From CAYTED01 sp964537075 (GTDB lineage Bacteria; Patescibacteriota; Minisyncoccia; Moranbacterales; UBA1568): DNA of 12,128 nucleotides. The stretch covers positions 1 through 12,128 of the forward strand of contig CAZIBB010000029.1 in the NCBI GenBank assembly GCA_964537075.1. The letters are read 5' to 3'. Under the pieces are notes generated by a model. The model saw only the letters and a list, made by a program, of their open reading frames with translations, ran no database searches and was not told the origin of the DNA. The position numbers were made by a program, and so were the translations under genes. Position 1 is the stretch's first letter. The number at the start of each line of letters is the position of its first letter. Below, piece after piece: positions 1 to 6,431 of this stretch.

Positions 1-2
1 CG

Positions 3-1136
3 ATACCCTATCGCATCATTGGCGGATTGAAATTTTATCAGCGCAAAGAAGTGAAGGATGTGGTCGCGTACTTGCGACTCGCCGGTAATCCGACAGATAG
101 ACTGGCGCTTCAGAGAATCGTGAATGAGCCGAAGCGGGGTATCGGGGAAGCGACGGTCGCGGCATGGCTTCAGTTCGCAGAGATGAAGGGGATGAATCCG
201 ATCGAGGCATCGCGCATGATGGAGCCTGGTACGAGCGGACTTCGCGAGGGAAAGATTGCGGCGATACAACAATTCACGAGCCTCTTTTTTCGTTGGAGCG
301 AGGAACTGCGATTCGGTTTCGATGGAGCGCGGACGGATCTCTCTCGATTCGTCGAGAAGGTGGCACGCGAGAGTGGATACCTCGCCTCACTCAATGACGG
401 GACAGCCGAAGGTATCACTCGTGAAGAAAATGCGAAGGAATTTTTTTCAGTGGCGAAGAAATATGATGGACGTCCGACGGAAGAAGCGCTTGGGATGCTC
501 CTCGAAGAAGTGGCGCTCGCATCGGACACGGATGAGATCGAGACGCGTGCTGATTCCGTACAGCTCATGACAATTCACAGTGCGAAAGGATTGGAATTCC
601 CGGTGGTATTTCTCGTCGGTCTCGAGGAAGGCGTGTTTCCACATTCGCGTGCGAATCTCTCACCGGGGGAATTGGAAGAAGAGCGTCGTCTCATGTATGT
701 AGCGATCACTCGTGCGAAAGAAAAATGTTATCTCCTCCATGCAGAACAGAGACTCCTCTTCGGATCGACCCAGGTCAATCCGCCCTCGAGATTTCTCTCG
801 GAGATTCCGGATACCCTCATTCATGAAGCCGAGCAGATGAAACAATCGATGCTCTCACTTTCCGGAAATCGATCACGAAATAGTTTCCGTCCACAGTATA
901 CGTCTTCGAAGAAATCTGCTCCATCGACATTGCCGAAAATAAATCACGGAGAAGAAGTGAAGATCGAAGGACCATTCGTCCAGCCGGGTGAAGTGAGACC
1001 GGGAGATATGGTGGAGCATGCACAGTTCGGCGGAGGACTCATCGTCTCGCTCGCGGGCAGTATCGCGACCATTGCCTTCAAGCGTGCCGGCGTGAAGAAA
1101 ATGGCTCTCGGCATCGCACCGATCAAGAAAGTGTAA
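3..1136 (+). CDS. uvrD: UvrD/PcrA-type superfamily 1 DNA helicase, C-terminal part (5' end outside window)
   Basis: ATP-dependent 3'-5' DNA helicase of the UvrD/PcrA/Rep family, acting in the cytoplasm in nucleotide excision repair, mismatch repair or replication restart. The frame is open to the left edge (IPYRIIGGLKFYQRKEVKDV), so the gene is cut; the Walker A motif and motifs II-III are missing from the window. Visible are the domain 2B segment (AYLRLAGNPTDRLALQRIVN, KRGIG), motif V (VQLMTIHSAKGLEFPVVFLV, starting near base 558) and motif VI (EERRLMYVAITRAKEKCYL). The C-terminal 45 or so residues (GDMVEHAQFGGGLIVS...KKM) match the small Tudor-like tail of PcrA/UvrD, which in Bacillus PcrA and E. 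coli UvrD contacts RNA polymerase. The family is certain; choosing between the names uvrD and pcrA cannot be done from sequence alone. Base composition matches the downstream core genes. Confidence 0.95.
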   Translation: MPYRIIGGLKFYQRKEVKDVVAYLRLAGNPTDRLALQRIVNEPKRGIGEATVAAWLQFAEMKGMNPIEASRMMEPGTSGLREGKIAAIQQFTSLFFRWSEELRFGFDGARTDLSRFVEKVARESGYLASLNDGTAEGITREENAKEFFSVAKKYDGRPTEEALGMLLEEVALASDTDEIETRADSVQLMTIHSAKGLEFPVVFLVGLEEGVFPHSRANLSPGELEEERRLMYVAITRAKEKCYLLHAEQRLLFGSTQVNPPSRFLSEIPDTLIHEAEQMKQSMLSLSGNRSRNSFRPQYTSSKKSAPSTLPKINHGEEVKIEGPFVQPGEVRPGDMVEHAQFGGGLIVSLAGSIATIAFKRAGVKKMALGIAPIKKV

Positions 1137-1189
1137 GAAAATTATATCGAGAAAGAAAGAGCTTCCTTGGAGGATATGGTATCTTCGTA

Positions 1190-1218
1190 TTGATTCTTTT
1201 TGAGTTCGCGGGTAAGAT
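1190..1218 (+). promoter_or_regulatory. Candidate sigma-70-type promoter upstream of dnaG
   Basis: TTGATT (1190-1195), a 17-base spacer and TAAGAT (1213-1218) lie in the uvrD-dnaG gap and point at dnaG. Both boxes are imperfect matches to TTGACA/TATAAT, so this is only a candidate. A transcript from here would carry the long inverted repeat at 1250-1331 in its leader. Confidence 0.3.
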
Positions 1219-1249
1219 GGAGTACTCTGAAGGAGGGATAAAGGTAAGA

Positions 1250-1331
1250 TTTTTGGGATACAAAAGAACTTTTTTCCTCGCCTTTCGTCAGAACACGGAC
1301 AGCGGAAAAAAATTCTTTTGTATTCCAAAAA
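1250..1331. repeat. 28-bp near-perfect inverted repeat in the leader of dnaG
   Basis: Left arm 1250-1277 (begins TTTTTGGGATACAAAAGAAC) and right arm 1304-1331 (ends TTGTATTCCAAAAA) are reverse complements at 26 of 28 positions, separated by 26 bases. Read as + strand RNA it gives a long hairpin with one G-U pair and one C-A mismatch, ending 21 bases before the preferred dnaG ATG. No U-run follows on either strand, so it is not a standard intrinsic terminator. It could be a transcript-stability or RNase III site, a translation-control structure, or the scar of a small non-autonomous element. Confidence 0.75.
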
Positions 1332-1352
1332 GTGGCTAATGATGGGATTGTT

Positions 1353-3167
1353 ATGAATACAGCGGTGGAGGACGTGAAGTCGCGTCTCAATATAGTCGAA
1401 GTGATCGGGAGCTATGTGAAGCTCGAAAAGGCGGGTCTCAATTGGAAGGCGCGTTGCCCTTTTCATAATGAGAAATCCCCGTCGTTTATGGTGAGCGAGG
1501 AAAGGCAATCCTTTCACTGTTTCGGCTGCAACAAGGGCGGAGATGTGTTCACCTTTCTCATGGAAATGGAAAGTTTGGATTTCAAGGATGCGCTTGGTAT
1601 TCTCGCAGAACGGGCAGGCGTAGATCTTTCAGTGTATCGCAAGGAATACGCCGCGACTCCGAATGGAGAAAAAAATGAAGAAAGCAAGCCACGCCTGACG
1701 GAAATCCTCGAACTGGCGACGAAATTCTACGAGAAACAATTATGGGATGGAGTGGGCAAGGAAAAGATTTTGAGCTACTTGCGTGATCGGGGATTGAAGG
1801 ATGAGAGCATCAAGCTTTTCCGTCTCGGATATGCGCCGGAAGGATGGCGACACCTGTCCGATTTTCTCGTGAGCCGCGGATATCGACCGGAAGAAATCGA
1901 AGCAGCCGGTCTCACGATTAAGAAAGATACGGGGCGCGACTGGTATGATCGATTCCGCGACCGCATCACTTTCCCTGTGATGACTGCGATGGGACGAGTC
2001 ATCGGATTTTCGGCGCGTGTCGCACCAGGTGGGGATGAATCGCAGGCGAAATATGTGAACACGCCGGAGACGAATGTCTATCGCAAGAGCAAGGCTCTGT
2101 ATGGGCTCGCGCAGGCGAAGCATGCGATCAAGAAAGAGGGTGTGACAGTCGTGGTAGAAGGAAACATGGATGTGATCGCGACCTATCAGGCGGGGATCGA
2201 GAATGTGGTGGCGGTATCAGGAACGGCACTCACGACGGAACAGCTGGATATTCTCAAGCGCTATGGGAACAAGATTAAATTTTTCTTCGATATGGATGGG
2301 GCGGGACAGACTGCTGCGCGAAGAAGTACTGAACTCGCGCTCGGAAAAGAAATCGTCGTCTCAATCGTCGCGATCACTTCCGGTAAAGATGCGGCTGATG
2401 CGGCGAAGGAGAATCCGGAGATACTCCGTGATGCCGTGGCACATGATGTACCGGCCTTGGAATATTTTCTCGAGCAAGCAATCGCGAAACAGGACGCGCA
2501 GACGCCAGAAGGAAAACGAGCGATCGCGGAATTTTATCTGCCGATCCTCGCGCATGCGGAGAACTCTATCGAGCGAACACACTTCTTGTCACGCCTCGCT
2601 TTTCGTATCGGCATGGATGAGAAAGTTCTCTCCCCATCACTGCAGAAAGAAATGCAAGAGCGACGGAAGTACGCGCCATCGGTGACAGGGAATCGTCCGG
2701 CGACATCGACCGAGACCTCCTTTGGAAACCGATCGGAAATATTGCGGGAAAATATCATCGCTTTGGCGCTCATCGATACGGGCGCTCGCGAGGAATTCGC
2801 TTGTCTTTCTCAGGAAAAAGTGGTAGAGTTTCTCACGAAGCACCCACTCTTCGGACATATCAGAGAGGGAGCGAGAGAAGGATTGGATCCTATGGTCTTG
2901 ATCGGAAATTCCGAGCTCAAAGTCTTAGGAACCAAGCTTTCTTTTCAGGCCGAAGAAACACTTTCCGCCATTCTTATCGGTACTTCCGAAGAACGGTCGG
3001 CGGCCGCTAAGGAATTGCTCGGACAATATGTCGCCGCTCTCGCAGGAGAGCTTCGCAAGGAACGCCTGACCTCCATCAGTCGTGCGTTGGAATCGGCTCG
3101 AAAAGCCGGTGACAAGGATTTGCAAAAAACTTTGATGGAAGAGTTCACTGAGCTTTCTCGGTCATAA
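1353..3167 (+). CDS. dnaG: DNA primase DnaG
   Basis: RNA polymerase that makes the RNA primers for Okazaki fragments and leading-strand starts, working with the replicative helicase DnaB. The order of domains is classical. A CHC2 zinc-binding domain comes first, with ligands C35, H38, C56 and C59. A catalytic core follows (EYAATPNGEKN linker, then LRDRGLKDESIKLFRLGYAP and DRITFPVMTAMGRVIGFSAR). The Toprim domain has the acidic residue E269 in VVVEGNMDVI and the metal-binding pair D313/D315 in FFFDMDGAGQTAARR. The C-terminal third is a variable helicase-binding region. At 604 residues it has normal length. The frame is open to a GTG at 1332, but that codon abuts the arm of a hairpin and has no Shine-Dalgarno; ATG 1353 gives MNTAVEDVKSRL, which is how family members begin, with GGGA just upstream. 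It precedes rpoD, as in the bacterial macromolecular-synthesis operon. Confidence 0.97.
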   Translation: MNTAVEDVKSRLNIVEVIGSYVKLEKAGLNWKARCPFHNEKSPSFMVSEERQSFHCFGCNKGGDVFTFLMEMESLDFKDALGILAERAGVDLSVYRKEYAATPNGEKNEESKPRLTEILELATKFYEKQLWDGVGKEKILSYLRDRGLKDESIKLFRLGYAPEGWRHLSDFLVSRGYRPEEIEAAGLTIKKDTGRDWYDRFRDRITFPVMTAMGRVIGFSARVAPGGDESQAKYVNTPETNVYRKSKALYGLAQAKHAIKKEGVTVVVEGNMDVIATYQAGIENVVAVSGTALTTEQLDILKRYGNKIKFFFDMDGAGQTAARRSTELALGKEIVVSIVAITSGKDAADAAKENPEILRDAVAHDVPALEYFLEQAIAKQDAQTPEGKRAIAEFYLPILAHAENSIERTHFLSRLAFRIGMDEKVLSPSLQKEMQERRKYAPSVTGNRPATSTETSFGNRSEILRENIIALALIDTGAREEFACLSQEKVVEFLTKHPLFGHIREGAREGLDPMVLIGNSELKVLGTKLSFQAEETLSAILIGTSEERSAAAKELLGQYVAALAGELRKERLTSISRALESARKAGDKDLQKTLMEEFTELSRS

Positions 3168-3193
3168 GGAGAGGAACAATGAGAAAAATTTTT

Positions 3194-3217
3194 CTTTCAT
3201 CCGAAAGTGGATGAAAG
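3194..3217. promoter_or_regulatory. Hairpin between dnaG and rpoD
   Basis: CTTTCATCC (3194-3202) and GGATGAAAG (3209-3217) pair perfectly over 9 bp around a 6-base loop, GAAAGT. Upstream is the 14-base palindrome AGAAAAATTTTTCT. On the + strand no U-tract follows, so full termination is unlikely. It may be a processing or attenuation site between the two genes; on the - strand it is followed by a mixed A/T run and could stop antisense transcription. Confidence 0.5.
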
Positions 3218-3262
3218 TCATCGTTGTATGGGGATATATTTAAGTCGATTAAATACTTTTCT

Positions 3263-4762
3263 ATGAAAAAAGTTGAGAAGAACAAGAGGAAGCTGATGAA
3301 GAAAGCGAAGTTGAGTCCACCTACTGGTGGAAAGAAAAAAGTTAAATCAGTAGGAAAAAAGAAAATGATCAAGAAAGGAACGAAGAAATCGGTGGTGAAA
3401 AAAGCAGTACCCGCAAAAAAATCCACAAAGTCTGCAAAGACTACATCAAAAAAGGCTACTCCGAAAAAGTCGGTGAAAAAAGTCATGCCAAAGGCAAAGA
3501 AACCTACCAAGACTACTCCGAAAAAAGCAGTAAAGAAATCGACGCCGAAAAAATCTACGAAGAAAGTTACGCCGAAAAAAGCAGTAAAGAAACTAGCTCC
3601 GAAAAAGGAGGTGCCTCTTACCGGTAAGGCGCTCGCAACCAAGGAGGCGAAGGACCTCGTGAAGCAGACTGCTTTTGATGAACTCATTGCCCGCGGAAAG
3701 CAGAGAGGATTTGTGACGGAAGATGAAATTATTCACATCCTCCCGGATGTCGAGCAGGATTTGGAACATTTGGAAAATTTGTACGAACGGCTCGAGACTT
3801 CCGGCATCAGGATCACCGGGTCGGAAGAAATGTTGAAGATCGAGGTATTGCCGACGCCCGCGAAGCCTGAAACTCCGGCGAAGGCGAAGGCTCGTGAGCG
3901 TGCGGAATTGCAGGCGCTCTCGGAAAGCAGTGATACGTCAGATCTCGTCCAGATGTACCTTAAGGAAATCGGACGTGTCGCTCTCCTCAAGGGCGAGGAA
4001 GAAGTGAAATATGCGAAACTGATCGAGAAGGGCGACCTCGCCGCGAAGCAGAAACTGACCGAAGCGAACCTCCGTCTCGTGGTTTCAATCGCGAAGAAAT
4101 ATGTCGGTCGTTCCCATAATCTTTCCCTGCTTGATTTGATCCAGGAAGGGAATATCGGATTGTTTCGTGCGGTGGAAAAATTTGATTATCGAAAAGGATA
4201 CAAATTTTCGACCTATGCGACATGGTGGATCCGTCAGGCGATCACACGCGCGCTCGCGGATCAGTCCCGTACGATCCGCATCCCGGTACACATGGTGGAG
4301 ACGATCAATAAATACGCGCAGATTACCCGTCGTCTCGTGCAGGAGCTCGGACGCGAGCCGTTGCCAGAGGAAATCGCCGCGGAAATGGGATTGGAAGTAG
4401 ATAAGATCCGTCACATCCAGAAGATTTCTCAGGAAACGGTATCGCTCGAAACTTCTGTCGGTGACTCTGATGATGATTCGGTGCTCGGTGACTTCATCGA
4501 GGATACGGAGACGGTGATGCCGAACCAGTCCGCTTCACGAAAACTTCTGAAGGAGCATATCGATGAAATTCTGAATGAACTTTCTCCGCGCGAGCAGAAA
4601 ATTCTGAAGATTCGTTTTGGACTCGAGGACGGCGTGACGCACACGCTTGAAGAAGTCGGTCAGGAATTCGGTGTCACGCGCGAACGTATCCGTCAGATCG
4701 AAGCCAAGGCGCTCGACAAGATCCGGGAGCACGAAGATATCAAGAAACTGAAGGATTACTAA
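3263..4762 (+). CDS. rpoD: Primary RNA polymerase sigma factor (sigma-70/SigA) with lysine-rich N-terminal tail
   Basis: Housekeeping sigma factor that directs RNA polymerase to -10/-35 promoters. From ATG 3263 it has 499 residues. Residues 1 to about 118 are a low-complexity basic tail (repeats of TPKK, AVKK and STKK) resembling histone H1 tails. Region 1.1-like sequence follows (AFDELIARGKQRGFVTEDEI), then region 1.2 from about 227 (SDLVQMYLKEIGRVALL). Region 2 starts near 269 (NLRLVVSIAKKYVGR), with the -10 recognition and melting helix at about 312-335 (YKFSTYATWWIRQAITRAL). Region 3 follows, and region 4 runs from about 439 (LSPREQKILKIRFGLEDG) with the -35 binding helix-turn-helix (TLEEVGQEFGVTRERIRQIE). 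The start is uncertain: the frame opens at TTG 3224, and ATG 3296 has AGAGGA 5 bases upstream. ATG 3263 is a compromise. The gene ends before an intrinsic terminator. Confidence 0.95.
   Translation: MKKVEKNKRKLMKKAKLSPPTGGKKKVKSVGKKKMIKKGTKKSVVKKAVPAKKSTKSAKTTSKKATPKKSVKKVMPKAKKPTKTTPKKAVKKSTPKKSTKKVTPKKAVKKLAPKKEVPLTGKALATKEAKDLVKQTAFDELIARGKQRGFVTEDEIIHILPDVEQDLEHLENLYERLETSGIRITGSEEMLKIEVLPTPAKPETPAKAKARERAELQALSESSDTSDLVQMYLKEIGRVALLKGEEEVKYAKLIEKGDLAAKQKLTEANLRLVVSIAKKYVGRSHNLSLLDLIQEGNIGLFRAVEKFDYRKGYKFSTYATWWIRQAITRALADQSRTIRIPVHMVETINKYAQITRRLVQELGREPLPEEIAAEMGLEVDKIRHIQKISQETVSLETSVGDSDDDSVLGDFIEDTETVMPNQSASRKLLKEHIDEILNELSPREQKILKIRFGLEDGVTHTLEEVGQEFGVTRERIRQIEAKALDKIREHEDIKKLKDY
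3515..3592 (+). repeat. In-frame 54-base repeat in the lysine-rich tail of rpoD
   Basis: The 24-base stretches 3515-3538 and 3569-3592 differ at one base and lie exactly 54 bases (18 codons) apart, both coding TPKKAVKK. Shorter related units (TPKKSVKK, TPKKSTKK) surround them. This shows the basic tail has grown by in-frame duplication and is probably length-variable between strains. Confidence 0.7.
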
Positions 4763-4771
4763 GGCAGTATC

Positions 4772-4801
4772 TTGTATTTAGTATCAAGTATCATGTATAA
4801 A
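4772..4801 (+). promoter_or_regulatory. Weak candidate promoter for the NUDIX-nth pair
   Basis: TTGTAT (4772-4777), an 18-base spacer and TATAAA (4796-4801) precede the NUDIX gene. The -10 box overlaps the first bases of the rpoD terminator stem. Three copies of AGTATC (4766, 4780, 4787) lie in and around the spacer, so the match may just reflect local repeats. Confidence 0.25.
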
Positions 4802-4829
4802 AAGAAGGGGGAAACCTCTTCTTTTTATT
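4799..4829 (+). terminator. Rho-independent terminator after rpoD
   Basis: Stem AAAAAGAAGGGG (4799-4810) pairs with CCTCTTCTTTTT (4815-4826) through 12 pairs including one G-U, closed by a GAAA tetraloop. The U-rich 3' arm completes a standard intrinsic terminator. The A-rich 5' arm would also let it act on the opposite strand. Confidence 0.88.
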
Positions 4830-4841
4830 ATCAATAAATAT

Positions 4842-5327
4842 ATGGCGCATATCCATACTGGACACGGGCAAGTCGATTTCGTAGTGAATGTTTATATCGT
4901 TCATGTTGATAAGGTGCTGTTGCGTTTCCATGAGAAATACTTTATGTGGCTTTCGGTGGGCGGACATGTCGAACTCAATGAAACCCCTGAGGAGGCTGCG
5001 GTACGGGAAGTACGGGAAGAAGTGGGATTGGATGTGAAACTATGGAATGGAAATAAGCCGAATTTCTCAGTCAGTCACTTGGAGGGTGAGTACAAGGAAC
5101 TTATCCCACCGTATTTTATGAATGTACATAAGATAAATGATGACCATCGACATGTGAGTCTGGCGTATTTCGCTACTGCGAATTCGGATAGTATCACGGA
5201 GCCAGACAACCATGAGAAAAGTGGCGGGTGTCGCTGGTTGAGCAAGGATGAACTCTTGGCTGCTTCCGATGTGGATGATACGACCAAGCATTATTCCCTC
5301 AAGGCACTTGAACTTTTGGCACGGTAA
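4842..5327 (+). CDS. NUDIX hydrolase
   Basis: Hydrolyses a nucleoside diphosphate linked to another group, using a divalent metal. The NUDIX box G-x5-E-x7-REVREE-x-GL is complete: G41, E47, R55, E56, E59, E60, G62 and L63. The N-terminal segment (DFVVNVYIVHVDKVLLRFHEKYFMW) supplies the expected beta strands, and a WLSKDEL segment lies near the end, as in many family members. At 161 residues it is a single-domain enzyme. The true substrate (oxidised nucleotide, nucleotide sugar, diadenosine polyphosphate or other) cannot be read from the sequence. No Shine-Dalgarno is visible before the ATG. It ends 8 bases before nth, so the two are almost surely co-transcribed; a role in cleaning the nucleotide pool beside a base-excision enzyme is attractive but unproven. 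Confidence 0.92.
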   Translation: MAHIHTGHGQVDFVVNVYIVHVDKVLLRFHEKYFMWLSVGGHVELNETPEEAAVREVREEVGLDVKLWNGNKPNFSVSHLEGEYKELIPPYFMNVHKINDDHRHVSLAYFATANSDSITEPDNHEKSGGCRWLSKDELLAASDVDDTTKHYSLKALELLAR

Positions 5328-5335
5328 AATATCCT

Positions 5336-5989
5336 ATGGAAACTTCTGAAGAAAAAAAGAGTCGTGCGAGAGAGGCACTCAAACGTTTGAAGAAAGCGTA
5401 TCGAACGGTGGGGCCGTTCGTCGAATGGTCGAATCCGCTGGAGTTGGTGGTGGGAACGATGCTCTCCGCACAGTGTACCGACGAGCGCGTGAACAAGGCG
5501 ACGAAGGTATTGTTCAAAAAATATACCACGGCGGAGGAATATGCTGATGCGAAACTCGCTGCGCTTGAAAAAGAAATTTTCTCCTGCGGATTCTATCGGA
5601 ACAAAGCGAAGAATCTGAAAGGTATCGGAAAAATACTTTCTGAAAAATTCGGTGGATCGATTCCGGACCGACTCGAAGATCTTCTGCTCCTTCCGGGCGT
5701 GTCGCACAAGACGGCCTATATCGTCCTCGCCAAGGCCTTCGGGAAGAATGTGGGACTGCCGGTTGACACGCATGTCTTTCGGCTCGCCGGGAGACTCGGT
5801 TGGTCACGTGCCAAAACACCGGAGAAAATGTCGCAGGAACTGATGAAACTTTTCCCTGCTAAGGAATACCTTCGGATCAACGAATATCTCATCACCCATG
5901 GCCGCGCGATTTGCACAGCAAGAAGCCCGAAATGCGGGAGCTGTGTGCTGGTGAATATCTGTCCATCAGCAAAGAAGTTCGATAAATAG
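5336..5989 (+). CDS. nth: Endonuclease III (DNA glycosylase/AP lyase)
   Basis: Base-excision repair enzyme that removes oxidised pyrimidines and cleaves the resulting abasic site. At 217 residues it has normal family length. It has the helix-hairpin-helix motif LLLLPGVSHKTAYIVL with catalytic lysine K125, followed by the catalytic aspartate D144 in PVDTHVFRLAGRLGW. The Lys-Asp spacing is one residue longer than in the E. coli enzyme. The C-terminus carries the iron-sulfur cluster ligands C193, C200, C203 and C209 in the standard C-x6-C-x2-C-x5-C spacing. The residue before the catalytic lysine is His where Arg is common. It is the second gene of the NUDIX-nth unit. No clear terminator follows before the next promoter. 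Confidence 0.96.
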   Translation: METSEEKKSRAREALKRLKKAYRTVGPFVEWSNPLELVVGTMLSAQCTDERVNKATKVLFKKYTTAEEYADAKLAALEKEIFSCGFYRNKAKNLKGIGKILSEKFGGSIPDRLEDLLLLPGVSHKTAYIVLAKAFGKNVGLPVDTHVFRLAGRLGWSRAKTPEKMSQELMKLFPAKEYLRINEYLITHGRAICTARSPKCGSCVLVNICPSAKKFDK

Positions 5990-5996
5990 CCTTTGC

Positions 5997-6024
5997 TTGC
6001 CTTTTTCCGTATTTTTCGTATAAT
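5997..6024 (+). promoter_or_regulatory. Strong promoter, probably the original tRNA-Asn promoter
   Basis: TTGCCT (5997-6002), a 16-base spacer and a perfect TATAAT (6019-6024). Transcription should start near 6031. The degenerate tRNA 5' copy begins at 6064, a usual leader length for a tRNA, so I infer that this promoter first served tRNA-Asn directly. Now the first product downstream is the GIY-YIG gene, with the intact tRNA about 325 bases away. Confidence 0.7.
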
Positions 6025-6071
6025 ACTCTAGTCATCAAAATTATTTTTCTGATGAGAAATCATTCCGGCGT

Positions 6072-6087
6072 TCCGCCAGCCGGCGGA
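6072..6087. repeat. 16-nt GC-rich palindrome inside the tRNA remnant
   Basis: TCCGCCAGCCGGCGGA: TCCGCC pairs with GGCGGA around the loop AGCC. It replaces three bases of the D-arm region in the tRNA copy. It resembles short REP-like palindromes that are scattered in many genomes; only one copy is present in this window, so family membership is inference. Confidence 0.6.
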
Positions 6088-6100
6088 TCAGCGGTAGGGC

Positions 6101-6106
6101 AGGTGA
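6101..6106 (+). promoter_or_regulatory. Shine-Dalgarno that selects the GIY-YIG start
   Basis: AGGTGA lies 11 bases before ATG 6118 and matches the core of the anti-Shine-Dalgarno sequence. It falls inside the tRNA remnant, at a place where the intact tRNA has AGTTGA; the T-to-G change makes the site. It supports ATG 6118 over the upstream in-frame ATG 6052. Confidence 0.5.
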
Positions 6107-6117
6107 CACTTGTCTTT

Positions 6118-6366
6118 ATGTATACGGTGTACGCTATATACAACGAAAGAAATCAGAAGATTTATATAGGGCAAACAGTAGATCTTCAGATTAGATTAGA
6201 TCAGCATAATCAGGGCGCATTTAAGGGATTTACCTCTCGCTTTGATGGATTATGGGTTGTAATCTATTCTGAAAATATGGAAAGTCGCCTTGATGCGCTT
6301 AAGCGCGAAAGGCAACTGAAGAGTTTTCAGGGTAGAAAGTTCGTTAGACAATATATTCCGGCGTAG
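6118..6366 (+). CDS. Small GIY-YIG nuclease domain protein
   Basis: An 82-residue single-domain GIY-YIG protein, of the kind often called UPF0213/YhbQ-like. The GIY half-motif is degenerate (V4-Y5-A6); the second half is Y16-I17-G18 (KIYIGQT). The expected catalytic arginine is R26 in LQIRLDQHN, with H30-N31 behind it, and the metal-binding glutamate is probably E64 in ALKRERQLK. This domain cuts DNA in homing endonucleases and repair enzymes; the role of small free-standing members is poorly known. The frame opens at ATG 6052, but the extra 22 residues only translate the tRNA remnant, so ATG 6118 is chosen. The last three residues and stop (IPA, TAG) lie on the first bases of tRNA-Asn, so gene and tRNA overlap by 10 bases. 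Position between a tRNA 5' remnant and the intact tRNA suggests a mobile cassette. Confidence 0.85.
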   Translation: MYTVYAIYNERNQKIYIGQTVDLQIRLDQHNQGAFKGFTSRFDGLWVVIYSENMESRLDALKRERQLKSFQGRKFVRQYIPA

Positions 6367-6428
6367 CTCAGCGGTAGAGCAGTTGACTGTTAATCAATTG
6401 GTCACAGGTTCGAATCCTGTCGCCGGAG
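6357..6428 (+). tRNA. tRNA-Asn (anticodon GTT)
   Basis: A full cloverleaf of 72 bases. Acceptor TCCGGCG (6357-6363) pairs with CGCCGGA (6421-6427) and the discriminator is G6428. D-stem GCTC/GAGC has the loop AGCGGTA. Anticodon stem GTTGA/TCAAT (one G-U pair) has the loop CTGTTAA, with GTT at 6389-6391. T-stem ACAGG/CCTGT has the loop TTCGAAT. The 3' CCA is not encoded (CAA follows the discriminator), so a CCA-adding enzyme is needed. The 5' end overlaps the GIY-YIG stop codon and the 3' end is the left repeat of the downstream island. With the promoter at 5997, it is probably processed from a transcript that also carries the GIY-YIG gene. Confidence 0.96.
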
Positions 6429-6431
6429 CAA
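6413..6431 (+). repeat. Left attachment-like direct repeat (attL) in the tRNA-Asn 3' end
   Basis: AATCCTGTCGCCGGAGCAA, covering tRNA bases 57-72 plus CAA, is repeated exactly at 12073-12091. Identity stops sharply on both sides (CG versus TA before it, A versus T after). A tRNA 3' end kept whole by the incoming copy is the usual target of tyrosine-recombinase islands. Confidence 0.8.

Larger units (their letters stand above)
6062..6107 (+). pseudogene. Degenerate 5' part of tRNA-Asn (insertion footprint)
   Basis: ATTCCGGCGT at 6062-6071 is identical to 6355-6364, the base before and the start of the intact tRNA-Asn. The stretch 6088-6107 (TCAGCGGTAGGGCAGGTGAC) matches tRNA positions 6368-6387 at 18 of 20 bases. 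Between them the three bases AGC of the tRNA are replaced by a 16-base palindrome. The copy stops at the start of the anticodon loop and has no 3' half, so it cannot be a working tRNA. It is best read as the remnant left when the GIY-YIG cassette entered the tRNA gene. Confidence 0.75.

Noticed and set aside
1332..1352. GTG 1332 as the dnaG start
   Set aside because: It directly abuts the inverted-repeat arm, lacks a ribosome binding site, and would add seven residues not usual before the MNTAVEDVKSRL start of primases.
873..1517. Long - strand reading frames across the uvrD-dnaG junction (873-1517, and 1142-1390)
   Set aside because: They overlap the certain ends of uvrD and dnaG and show no family motif. 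Part of 1142-1330 reads smoothly as protein, but the long inverted repeat lies within it and no start or promoter is convincing.
3145..3687. 180-residue - strand frame rich in Phe and Gly
   Set aside because: It is the antisense of the lysine-rich repeat tail of rpoD; AAA/AAG codons read backwards give Phe/Leu. No independent support.
6062..6107. A second tRNA gene upstream of the GIY-YIG gene
   Set aside because: Only the 5' part is present, the D-arm region is disrupted by a 16-base palindrome, and there is no anticodon loop, T-arm or 3' acceptor strand.
6052..6117. N-terminal extension of the GIY-YIG protein from ATG 6052
   Set aside because: The extra 22 residues only translate the tRNA remnant and its palindrome; family members start near the MYTVYAIYN segment, and a ribosome binding site precedes ATG 6118.
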